Shown: piece after piece, positions 13,694 to 21,233 of the stretch
Layout: each line of letters begins with the position of its first letter
Numbering within the stretch: the first letter of the stretch is position 1
From: CAZXVU01 sp964644465
GTDB taxonomy: Bacteria; Chlamydiota; Chlamydiia; Chlamydiales; SM23-39
Direction of reading: 5' to 3'
Length of the DNA stretch: 21,233 bases
Assembly (NCBI GenBank): GCA_964644465.1
Contig: CAZXVU010000028.1
Location: 1 to 21,233, forward strand
Notes under the pieces: model-generated
What the model was told of the DNA's origin: nothing
The model's database searches: none
What the model saw: the letters and a program-made list of their open reading frames with translations, nothing else
Made by a program: the position numbers and the translations under genes

Positions 13694-16600
13694 ATGCTAT
13701 CTAATATTAATAAAAATAAAGACATTATGACTCATAAGATTGACAAATCTAATATATGTGAAACAGTTTCAAAGTTATCCGAAAACGCTTTTCAAGCTGC
13801 AAAGACTGGGATAGCTTCCTTAAGACCCAATAATTGGTGGGAGACAGGGTTGCTTACGTCAATTGCTGCAGGAACGGGTTTCGTTGCTTTAACTTCCGGC
13901 CTAGTAGTTGCTGGTGCCAGCGGTTTATCGGGATTAGTAGGCTATGCCGTTTCAAGACCCGAAAATCCAAAAGCAAAGGACTCTCCAAAACCAGCTCCTT
14001 TACCCGCGAAAGAACCAGAAAAAACGGAGCCAGAAACACGCGAACCTGAAGATGTCTTATTCGCAGGAGAGGATGACGAAGTTCCATCACTGTCGGAAAC
14101 AACACCAGAAAAAACAATTGCTGCAGATTTTCAACCAGAGGTTGAAACAACCGCTCCATCTGATGCAGGAAGTGCAGCTCCAGTAGCAGTCCCCGATACC
14201 ACAGCTGTCCCAGTGGTTGCTGAACCAAAATATTTCAGGACTCCAATTGGCGCTAATCGTGATAAACAATTGATTCCATTTGATCAAATCGAAGTGGAAA
14301 AGACAACGCTACAACCTAGACCTTCTTCAATCTTCGAAACCAGTAGCAATGGATGTTTACAGAAGACTCTTGGCGATAAAGAATTTAGTAGCGGCGCTCT
14401 GAAAAAAGAAAGCGATCAGAGAAATATTCTCCAGCAGCAATCTTCAGTAACATCGGCTCAAACTTGTCTTGCCATGCTCCTTTTAGATAACAAGAGCAGC
14501 CTCAAAGACTATCGATGCGTTAAAGAAGGAGCACATCTAGATGCAGATGGGCTAAAAGCTCTCATTGAAGAATCGGGATATAGTTTTTCTCTTTTCCCGA
14601 CATATGGACTCAAGAGTAATTTATTCCTTCCAGCAATGGTTGAGATCAATCATCCTGTTTTAGGAAAACATTGGGTGATTGTAGATGGGGTCGATCTAGA
14701 GTCGACATGGATCAAGATCCGAGATCCTTACCATGGAATCAGCTTCGTCATGGATTTCAAAACATTTGAGAAGTGGGAACCTAGTGAGTTAGTCCTGATT
14801 CGGAAACCAATTTCTGCTCCCAAATTGGCTCCAGCTTCAGCACCTACAGAACCACTGTCAAATCCAATAGATCTTACAAAGATCAAACTCCCCTGCCAAA
14901 TGTGGGTTACAAACCCAGTAGATAAAAAAATTAGTTTTCAAGTGACTGTTGAAGCCATTGATCAAGGCAAGGTGTTTTATCGGAAAAATACCTTTCAATA
15001 TCAGACGAGAATTGATCTTTTCATGAAGTTGAAACCGCGTCTTGTTAACGAAACTGATANNNNNNNNNNNNNNNNNNNNNNNNNNNNNNNNNNNNNNNNN
15101 NNNNNNNNNNNNNNNNNNNNNNNNNNNNNNNNNNNNNNNNNNNNNNNNNNNNNNNNNNNTTCGGGTCCTTCGATCACTAAACCTGTCTCCGCTTTTCCTT
15201 TGACAGGACCTGCTGTGGGAGTTACTTCTTCACCGGCAGTAACTGTGCCGGTAGTCCACCCAATTCTTCAATTCTATCAGAATCACGATCGTTTTAAATA
15301 CCCGGTTCGAATCATGGATGGCAAAGGTCAAGAGACTCGAGAAGAAATGACTCTGGATGAAATCCGGGAACAAATCGAAGGCGGGCGAATCTATGATGGC
15401 TCTGGAGACTGGGGTGAATACCAACAACACTACATCCCTCTTCTTTTCCCAACAGATGAGCCAAGTCCGGTTACTCCCGATGCTCCCTATTTCAATTTTA
15501 CGAAGGGAGACGGCGTCGCTTTAGCGGAATTTAGAAATAGTCCCGTTTTGAAAGAACAAATGCGCCAATCTCTGAGAACGATGATGGAATTCTACGGCCT
15601 TGACTATGACCCATCGCAACCGGATGGAAAGATTGTGCAAGGGAAACTTTTTGCAGGATTTAGAAAAAATTGGCTCACTCCCGGCAACCATAATTTCCAC
15701 CGGCTCATTCGTATCTTGAAGTCTTTGCGTTTGGCAGGCTTGGAAACAGAAGCCTTAAAGCTTTGGACATGTTTGGAAGTTCTCCATAAAACGGATGCAG
15801 ATGCAAGAAAAGCATTCGATTCACAAGGAACGTATGCAAAATTCTGGCTTCCAGAAGCTCTCCTTTCTCGAAGAGCCCTTGCTCCTAAGACCGGAGCTGC
15901 AGGTCCATCCCTAACAACAGGGAATGGGGATAAACCTGAAGCCGCGGATGAAAAAGGGGTTCCAGCCGGCCCTTCAGTGAAACCACCTGGATCTAAACCT
16001 GTGATTACACCACCGCCTGTTTTAATTCCCGGACGTCCGCCAGGCATCCCCAATCAGGGAAATTCCTGTTTCGGAGCCGCAGCTACCCATTTTATCGGCG
16101 CAATCCCTCTTCTTCACCGTGAAATTGTTGCCCATCTTCCAGAACAACAAGCGAAACTAAAGACTGTTCTAGAGCAATATCCAAAGGATAAAGCGAAAGG
16201 TCTCCCAATGTCAGTGATCAAGATCAACGATATTCGCGAGGCCTTTCCCGCAGGTTTTGGCGGCGGTCATTCCCAACAGGACGCTCACGAATTGATGGTT
16301 GGCATTATTAGGAATCTTCAAGGAAAGGAATCGCCAGTCGTTGTCAGGAAGACGCAGAGATATACAGCAAAGCGCATAGGATCTGAAGAGGAAATAGAAT
16401 CTACAAAAGTAACTCGTGAAGTTCCTTTTCTTCAAGTCCACTTGAAGTATAACGAGCAGGGAAATATTAAACCTCTCGAAGATCTCTTAGAGGAAAACCA
16501 TTTTGTGAGAGATGCAAGAGGCGATGAGCCTTATGTAGCAAATGGCGTCTGGTATCAAAAAATCACCGAAGAAAATTCCTTTGAAACATCTCCAGAAATT

Positions 16601-16978
16601 TTGCTCATCAATATCGTACGGCAAGAATCGGTCATTATCGACAAAAGAACGGAAATGAGAAAAAATAAAACGACAGGGATATTGGAACCCATTCAGGTTC
16701 CTGTAGCCTCGTTGCGCGCAGTCCATGAACCTATCGCTGTTCCTGAGACATATCAATTGTCGCCCCTTGCAACGGATAATAAAGAAGAGGCTGAATACGG
16801 GCTCGTCGCAGTGATCCAGCAAAGTGGAAGTATTGGTGGCGGACATTACGTAGCCTATGTGAAAAATGAAAAAGGCTATTGGATTTGCAATGATCGAATA
16901 GTCATGCCTTGCAAAGACTATGTTGCAAAAGCGGGCCAAGGCTATCTACTCGCCTACGTCAAAAAACAAAAACATTAA
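13694..16978 (+). CDS. Multidomain cysteine protease: C39-like, OGFr-like and USP deubiquitinase domains (gap inside)
   Basis: Large protein, 1094 codons if the N gap is counted as given. In order: hydrophobic Gly/Ala-rich segment (51-86); Pro/Glu-rich linker (90-175); C39/papain-like module with Cys258 (SSVTSAQTCLAML), His326 (GKHWVIVDG) and Asp344 (IRDPYHG); a break at 15060-15159; an OGFr-like domain (about 521-730: YIPLLFP, LRTMMEFYGL, NHNFHRLIRILKSL); a Pro-rich linker; and a USP (C19) domain with Cys792 in IPNQGNSCFG, QQDAHELM, His1051 in GGGHYVAY and Asp1067 in CNDRIV. USP enzymes remove ubiquitin, which bacteria lack, so a host-directed effector is the natural reading. The start could also be ATG 13727: a TATAAT overlaps 13694 and neither ATG has a strong ribosome binding site. 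The true gap length is unknown, so two separate genes remain possible. The stop shares TTAA with the convergent M16 gene. Confidence 0.8.
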   Translation: MLSNINKNKDIMTHKIDKSNICETVSKLSENAFQAAKTGIASLRPNNWWETGLLTSIAAGTGFVALTSGLVVAGASGLSGLVGYAVSRPENPKAKDSPKPAPLPAKEPEKTEPETREPEDVLFAGEDDEVPSLSETTPEKTIAADFQPEVETTAPSDAGSAAPVAVPDTTAVPVVAEPKYFRTPIGANRDKQLIPFDQIEVEKTTLQPRPSSIFETSSNGCLQKTLGDKEFSSGALKKESDQRNILQQQSSVTSAQTCLAMLLLDNKSSLKDYRCVKEGAHLDADGLKALIEESGYSFSLFPTYGLKSNLFLPAMVEINHPVLGKHWVIVDGVDLESTWIKIRDPYHGISFVMDFKTFEKWEPSELVLIRKPISAPKLAPASAPTEPLSNPIDLTKIKLPCQMWVTNPVDKKISFQVTVEAIDQGKVFYRKNTFQYQTRIDLFMKLKPRLVNETDXXXXXXXXXXXXXXXXXXXXXXXXXXXXXXXXXXSGPSITKPVSAFPLTGPAVGVTSSPAVTVPVVHPILQFYQNHDRFKYPVRIMDGKGQETREEMTLDEIREQIEGGRIYDGSGDWGEYQQHYIPLLFPTDEPSPVTPDAPYFNFTKGDGVALAEFRNSPVLKEQMRQSLRTMMEFYGLDYDPSQPDGKIVQGKLFAGFRKNWLTPGNHNFHRLIRILKSLRLAGLETEALKLWTCLEVLHKTDADARKAFDSQGTYAKFWLPEALLSRRALAPKTGAAGPSLTTGNGDKPEAADEKGVPAGPSVKPPGSKPVITPPPVLIPGRPPGIPNQGNSCFGAAATHFIGAIPLLHREIVAHLPEQQAKLKTVLEQYPKDKAKGLPMSVIKINDIREAFPAGFGGGHSQQDAHELMVGIIRNLQGKESPVVVRKTQRYTAKRIGSEEEIESTKVTREVPFLQVHLKYNEQGNIKPLEDLLEENHFVRDARGDEPYVANGVWYQKITEENSFETSPEILLINIVRQESVIIDKRTEMRKNKTTGILEPIQVPVASLRAVHEPIAVPETYQLSPLATDNKEEAEYGLVAVIQQSGSIGGGHYVAYVKNEKGYWICNDRIVMPCKDYVAKAGQGYLLAYVKKQKH
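15060..15159. other. Assembly gap (100 N)
   Basis: Exactly 100 undetermined bases, a number often used for a gap of unknown size. It interrupts the protease gene in a linker region next to Pro/Ser/Thr-rich sequence, so missing repeats are possible. Frame continuity across it is not proven. Confidence 0.99.
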
Positions 16979-19881
16979 TCTCTAGAAGAAGCGGCGGTCT
17001 CTAGATCGCTGTTTTCTTTTCGATTCGCATAGCGGGCGATGTCGTCGAGCTGGCGCACTCCGATCGGCTCATAAGCAAATGGAGCTGCTAATTTTCCTTC
17101 AAAAAGCACTGCTAATCTCTTCCGATTCTCTCTCGTGAGGTAGCTGTTCGCTAGGCCAAGAAAGTTGTCATAAGTGAGTGTTTCAAAAGCTGCAATCCGT
17201 TTATCTAAAAATGCAAAGTCAGCGTCGTGCTGGAAAGCGATGAGGTCCCAAAGGGATGTTTTGTCCTTTAAGTTGCGGAAGCGGGTCTTGAGCGAAAGGG
17301 CAATGTTTTGCTTCAGAGTCTCAAAACGTTCGAGGGGGATGTGATCCACGAGAGTTTCATTGAATTCTTCGATGAAGTGTTCAAAGCGGTAAAGGAGCTC
17401 CTCGGGATGATGGGAATTCGATTGAACGAGAAAATATCCGAAAAGATGCTCTTCGATTTCTGTACAGTCGCTTTGGACGAGATAACCTGTCTTTTGCCGG
17501 GTGCGGAGCTCATTAAAAAAGGATTCTTTCAAAACGGCGGTCAAGATCTCTTGCGCGGCTCTTTTTTCAAAAGAAAATGGGCCTTCATCGACGAGAAGAA
17601 TGGCTGCGTTTCCTTGCACCTCGGTATTTTGAGAAATAGAATAAGGGCCTGATTGTTCGGGGAGGTGGAGAATCCGCGTAGCTGGATGCTCTTCTTTTGG
17701 ATAAGGGTTGCGGCCTAAGACATGCATGACATCGAGCCAGGCTGATTCTGCGTCTTTGAGAGAGAGATTTCCTGAGAAGAGTCCTTCAATATAGGTTTTT
17801 TCGAAAACCCGTTTGTGGAAATCGAGGAAATCTTCAAATCGGATCGTTTTAAGGGCGGTGAGTTTTTCTCTTTTAGTTGTTTTGTCCTGGTTGATGACTG
17901 TGTCGAGCAGCTCTTTAGCTTGGCGGACAGCGAGTTCTTTCTGGCTATTGGCATAGTCTTTTTCATGACGGGCTGCGTAGATCGCGAATTGTTCTGGAGT
18001 CGGTGGAGTGAGCGGCATTTGTTTGGTCACTTCTTGTAAAAGAAGCGGAGCTTTTTCACTGTATCCGGAAATTTGGATGTGGATCCGATTGCGCTCCGGT
18101 TCTATGCGGCAGTTCAGGCCTGCGCTGGTAGCAGCGGAGAGGGTAGGATTGAGGACGTCTGTCAAATGGTCGATATAGAGCGAAGTGAGGACGGAGCTGC
18201 GGGCGCTCGCATTGATCTCGGGCGAGAGAAGGTAGAGATGGGTGATCGATTCAGGGGTTGCATACTCAGGAGATCTGATGTAGTAGGCAATGCCGAGATC
18301 TGTGTCTGCGATAGGGATGGGAACGGAAGAAGGGGTGGAATCTGCAATCACTTCTAATCGGGTGGGTAGATAAGGATTCGGCTCTGCGAGGCGGATCTCA
18401 GAGTGAGCTACAGCGGAATTCCATCGAAGGAGCCATTGTTCCGGAATAGAGCGGATTGCGTATTCTGCGCCAGACCATTTTTCGGTTTTCTCGGGAGGAA
18501 CTTTGGTGATTTCCGGTGAGGCCATAAAGGACATCAGGCATGATTCAGGAGTGAGAAAAGCTGCTGCCGCCGCGATTTTTTGGGGACTATATTCGGAAGC
18601 GAGCACGGTATTGCGAGGAAATGAACTTAATGATTCTTCCGGAAGCGAATCTGCGAGCCGCATGATGTAATCGAAGGCATTTTGCCGGCTCTGATATTGA
18701 TAATTGAGCTGCGCAATCGCATTCTTCTCTTCAAAGAGATATGAGGGGACTCCAGTCGCCTTTATTCCCGCAAGGGCTTGATAGACGCGGAGGACAGCTG
18801 TTTCCATCTGTTCGACCCCTTTTTGGGTCAGTTCGAGAGTGATTTGGAAGAATTGATGGTCTTTGCCTCCGAGATCGTCCGCCCGGGTTACCATTCCATC
18901 GATGAGCTGCTCTTCTTTGAGTTTTTCGTAGAGGCTATACTTTTGTCCGCGCTGAAGAGCGTAGGCGAGTACTTCGGCAGATTTGGTGTCGTCATTGGAG
19001 AGTTCTTGCGGAAGCTCCCAGGATAGGGTTAAGAGGCGTCGATTTTGGATCGGCTTAATGTAGATGATGCGCCCTTTTTGCTGCTGCGAAGTGAGGGCAA
19101 AATTATGATCGGGAGGAGATTCTAAAGTCCGTGGGATCGCGGTGAAGCTTTGCACGACTTTTTCTTTCAAAGTTTCTAGGTCAAGAGGGGAATAGATGGC
19201 CAAATGCATCCGGTCTGCGCCGTAAAATTGCCGATGCCATTTTTTTAAAGCGCTTTGAGGAATCTTTGACAGTGTTTTGGAATTGCCTGTAGAAAACATC
19301 CGGTTGGGATGGGTTGGGTTGCCCGTTTCTTTGAAGACCATGTATTCGCGCCAAGCGTCGTTCTCAATGTTTTTCGCATTTTCCTGGTCGACGGCATGCA
19401 TCTCGCGCGCAATATTTGCAGGATTGAAAATTGGATCGATGAAAAAGTGGGCGAAACGGTCTAAAAGAGGGAGAAACCCATCGGGCTGGCAGGCAAACAT
19501 GTACACTGTGCGATCAGGGGCCGTAAACGCATTGGTCGTTCCGGTATAATCGGAAATCAACGAGTCGAATTCCGTTTTGCTGGGATATTTTTCCGTTCCC
19601 ATGAAGAGCATATGCTCGCAAAAGTGGGCCATTCCAGGGTATTCAAGAGGATCATTCCAAGAGCCTACTCTGACTGCGACTGCGGCGGCCGATTGGTCGG
19701 CATTGGGATCGGAGATCAAAAGAGCTTCTAAACCATTCGGAAGGCGCAGTTTCGCGGTTTTGCGCAGACTCAGATCAGGATTGAGAAACGGCAGCGAAGA
19801 GATATCTTCGACGTCTTGAAAAGGAGACATGGGGCCACCCAGAGTAGAAATGACTGTTGCGATCGACAGAATGGTTTTCAT
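16975..19881 (-). CDS. Insulinase/pitrilysin-like M16 zinc protease
   Basis: 968-residue M16A protease, the size of pitrilysin and insulysin. The inverted zinc motif HFCEH (86-90) is followed 77 residues later by the third ligand Glu167 in HAVDQENAKN, the spacing of insulysin. Supporting blocks are PGMAHFCEHMLFMGTEKYP and TNAFTAPDRTVYMF. Four M16 lobes are expected; the C-terminal half keeps a GYLVQS-type strand typical of the inactive lobe. The N-terminus (MKTILSIATVISTLGG) is a weak signal peptide, consistent with a periplasmic peptide-degrading enzyme. The gene overlaps the plsB stop (ATGA) and is third in an rne-plsB-protease order shared, from memory, with C. trachomatis (CT806 ptr). The frame ends in TTAA, which serves as stop for both this gene and the convergent gene. 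Confidence 0.93.
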   Translation of the reverse strand: MKTILSIATVISTLGGPMSPFQDVEDISSLPFLNPDLSLRKTAKLRLPNGLEALLISDPNADQSAAAVAVRVGSWNDPLEYPGMAHFCEHMLFMGTEKYPSKTEFDSLISDYTGTTNAFTAPDRTVYMFACQPDGFLPLLDRFAHFFIDPIFNPANIAREMHAVDQENAKNIENDAWREYMVFKETGNPTHPNRMFSTGNSKTLSKIPQSALKKWHRQFYGADRMHLAIYSPLDLETLKEKVVQSFTAIPRTLESPPDHNFALTSQQQKGRIIYIKPIQNRRLLTLSWELPQELSNDDTKSAEVLAYALQRGQKYSLYEKLKEEQLIDGMVTRADDLGGKDHQFFQITLELTQKGVEQMETAVLRVYQALAGIKATGVPSYLFEEKNAIAQLNYQYQSRQNAFDYIMRLADSLPEESLSSFPRNTVLASEYSPQKIAAAAAFLTPESCLMSFMASPEITKVPPEKTEKWSGAEYAIRSIPEQWLLRWNSAVAHSEIRLAEPNPYLPTRLEVIADSTPSSVPIPIADTDLGIAYYIRSPEYATPESITHLYLLSPEINASARSSVLTSLYIDHLTDVLNPTLSAATSAGLNCRIEPERNRIHIQISGYSEKAPLLLQEVTKQMPLTPPTPEQFAIYAARHEKDYANSQKELAVRQAKELLDTVINQDKTTKREKLTALKTIRFEDFLDFHKRVFEKTYIEGLFSGNLSLKDAESAWLDVMHVLGRNPYPKEEHPATRILHLPEQSGPYSISQNTEVQGNAAILLVDEGPFSFEKRAAQEILTAVLKESFFNELRTRQKTGYLVQSDCTEIEEHLFGYFLVQSNSHHPEELLYRFEHFIEEFNETLVDHIPLERFETLKQNIALSLKTRFRNLKDKTSLWDLIAFQHDADFAFLDKRIAAFETLTYDNFLGLANSYLTRENRKRLAVLFEGKLAAPFAYEPIGVRQLDDIARYANRKENSDLETAASSRD

Positions 19882-20897
19882 TTTGTTTTCATTTTTTTAT
19901 AGTTGAGATTCACGATATTCCAGATCGCATCAGCGCGTTTCTGCCGACGGACGATTTTATCATTCTCCTCGGATCCAGGAAATTTTTCCATATCGAATTC
20001 TGGAGCAAAGGCAAGATGGATGGGAGTGCGCTTCCCCGATCTGCTCTCTCCGAGTTCTTTTTGTACGGTTTCTGGAGGCGGCATCACATTGTACGTATCC
20101 AGTGCAAAAGGATAAAAATGGGTGGGCCGTTTTGCTTTGCGCGCCATCAGATTGAACATTTCAATGCTCTGTGGATCAAAGGGGGCGACTTCAACGACTC
20201 CTTTCGCATTTCTACGGTCCCGTCCGCCGCTGGGAGCTACATAAATGATTTTTCCTCCTTCTTGCAGAAGGCGGCTCATCAGTTCCATCGTATTTTTATT
20301 ATGGAGCTGCTTTTTGGCCTTCAGCTCGGGGGGATGGTCGATATAGCGCTTGGAGTAGATGGAGAGAATATCGCATCCCATGCTGAAGGGGATTGCAAGA
20401 GGATCGGTCACAACTCTTTCCCCGGCGACGTAGATGATTTTTTCAGCAATGTCAGGGTGGGTCTTCTCCAAAAGAATAGCGATGGCCTGTGGATCTGGCT
20501 CTGTTTGGTGGTTTGAAAGAAGAATGACATTGTCGCCTTGTTTCAACTGCTTTTGGATCTGATCTAAGTATTGAAGTCCAATGACAGAGGAATGTTCAAG
20601 ATCTACTAAGGGGCGGATGAAATCGAGGCCGAATTTATAATAGTCGATCGGATGGCGGACTTTTTGGTGATACAGAGGAAAGGTATAAGGGTTGGCCGCT
20701 AAATGTTCCAAAATTTGCAGGAAAAGGAGGACGGGTCCAAGTGCTGCTCTGAGAGGCTGTTTGGAAGCAAGAACGGCATCTTTATAGGAGCTGAAGAACT
20801 CCATCAAGATCTGCCGGTATTTTTCGGGAACTTTTTCTTCTAAGGTTTGAAGCTGGCTAAATAGATGAGCTTCTTCAGGCGTCAATTTTTTGGCCAT
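19878..20897 (-). CDS. plsB: Glycerol-3-phosphate 1-acyltransferase, chlamydial/plastid type
   Basis: Makes 1-acyl-glycerol-3-phosphate, the first step of phospholipid synthesis. The acyltransferase HX4D motif is NHQTEPD (129-135). YVAGERVVTDPLAIPFSMG and IYVAPSGGRDR follow, blocks that match the soluble chloroplast enzyme ATS1 and its chlamydial homologues (CT807) rather than E. coli PlsB. There is no membrane segment, as expected for this type. I start at ATG 20897 (MAKKLTPEE, 339 residues); ATG 20924 would add nine residues and increase the overlap with the RNase gene from 23 to 50 bases. Neither has a clear ribosome binding site, so coupling to upstream translation is likely. The stop overlaps the M16 start. 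Confidence 0.93.
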   Translation of the reverse strand: MAKKLTPEEAHLFSQLQTLEEKVPEKYRQILMEFFSSYKDAVLASKQPLRAALGPVLLFLQILEHLAANPYTFPLYHQKVRHPIDYYKFGLDFIRPLVDLEHSSVIGLQYLDQIQKQLKQGDNVILLSNHQTEPDPQAIAILLEKTHPDIAEKIIYVAGERVVTDPLAIPFSMGCDILSIYSKRYIDHPPELKAKKQLHNKNTMELMSRLLQEGGKIIYVAPSGGRDRRNAKGVVEVAPFDPQSIEMFNLMARKAKRPTHFYPFALDTYNVMPPPETVQKELGESRSGKRTPIHLAFAPEFDMEKFPGSEENDKIVRRQKRADAIWNIVNLNYKKMKTK

Positions 20898-21233
20898 TGA
20901 GGGTCGAATAAAAAGAAAATTCATTTAAATGAAGATTGTCATTCATCGCAAACTCAATATGGGCATTCGATTTGCCAGCGAGTTTTTGGTAATAGTCTTT
21001 ATCGCCGCCGTCGAGATAGCGGTTTAGATCGGGATGAGTGACGAGCTTCAAAGCGAATTGATTGTGGCAGAGGATCAGTTTTTTCAATGAGCGTTCAATC
21101 TCTACGGAGACGCTCTCATGGCTCTTGACGAGGCCGCTTCCTACGCAGTAAGGGCAGTTCGTAAAAATGGTTTGCGAGAGGGATTCGCGGCTTCTTTGGC
21201 GGGTCATTTCGACGAGGCCGAATTCGCTCATGC
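20875..21233 (-). CDS. Ribonuclease E/G, C-terminal fragment (cut by window edge)
   Basis: Last 118 or so codons of an RNase E/G family endoribonuclease; the rest lies beyond the right edge. The recognisable block is SEFGLVEMTRQR, followed by LSQTIFTNCPYCVGSGLV, in which CPYC is the zinc-link Cys pair that holds the dimers together in RNase E. After this come about 80 residues with the small-domain pattern and no long unstructured scaffold tail, so it resembles RNase G/CafA or the short chlamydial form (CT808). The 3' end overlaps plsB. Confidence 0.9.
   Translation of the reverse strand, partial: MSEFGLVEMTRQRSRESLSQTIFTNCPYCVGSGLVKSHESVSVEIERSLKKLILCHNQFALKLVTHPDLNRYLDGGDKDYYQKLAGKSNAHIEFAMNDNLHLNEFSFYSTLNGQKIDA

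Noticed and set aside
15604..16053. 149-codon minus-strand frame, Gly/Pro-rich
   Set aside because: Antisense to the OGFr-like domain and the Pro-rich linker; its composition is just the complement of that linker.
19857..20516. 219-codon plus-strand frame opposite plsB
   Set aside because: Shadow of a strongly conserved minus-strand gene; no family features, no ribosome binding site.
1..21233. tRNA, rRNA, insertion sequences, phage or integrase genes
   Set aside because: I looked for these and saw no cloverleaf, rRNA block, transposase or integrase motif, or terminal inverted repeats.

Overview
The window looks like part of the chromosome of a Chlamydiae member, most likely a Chlamydia-related (environmental) species. 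The right end carries the order rne/cafE - plsB - insulinase-family protease, which from memory matches CT808-CT807-CT806 of Chlamydia trachomatis. The prfB - acetyltransferase - yebC block also resembles the chlamydial order around CT459-CT457. The glycerol-3-phosphate acyltransferase is the soluble, plastid-like type typical of Chlamydiae. A 100-N scaffold gap (15060-15159) shows this is a draft assembly. I cannot name genus or species.

Layout. 1-277: AT-rich leader with no gene. 278-2323 (+): a nucleotidyltransferase closely resembling the plant chloroplast UDP-glucose pyrophosphorylase UGP3. 2362-3036 (-): a single-pass membrane protein with an Ala/Gly/Asp tandem-repeat tail. 3261-6700 (+): a tightly packed operon of prfB (with its programmed +1 frameshift), two tandem GNAT acetyltransferases, a SprT-like zinc peptidase and yebC. 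6708-9949 (-): a lipid-modification operon with a plant/cyanobacterial omega-3-type desaturase followed by two cyclopropane-synthase-like methyltransferases. 10036-13035 (-): an operon of a 71-residue unknown protein, a PurC-PurE (PAICS-like) fusion and a eukaryote-like adenylosuccinate lyase. 13138-13536 (-): a small secreted protein with its own terminator. 13694-16978 (+): a large multidomain protein with a C39/papain-like protease module, an OGFr-like domain and a ubiquitin-specific-protease (USP) domain, interrupted by the gap. 16975-21233 (-): M16 protease, plsB and the 3' end of RNase E/G.

The most unusual system is the purine pair. PurC-PurE and PurB catalyse three consecutive steps (AIR to CAIR to SAICAR to AICAR). 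Each begins with a hydrophobic, signal-peptide-like segment placed directly in front of the conserved catalytic domain, which is unexpected for cytosolic enzymes. They sit beside a small secreted protein and a likely host-directed deubiquitinase. My inference is that this intracellular bacterium exports purine enzymes to act on host metabolites. Possible benefits are a larger purine pool that it can import, or AICAR made in the host compartment. This is untested.

A second theme is plant-plastid-like lipid and sugar-nucleotide metabolism. The UGP3-like enzyme, the omega-3-type desaturase and the ATS1-like acyltransferase all resemble chloroplast proteins and lie within 21 kb.
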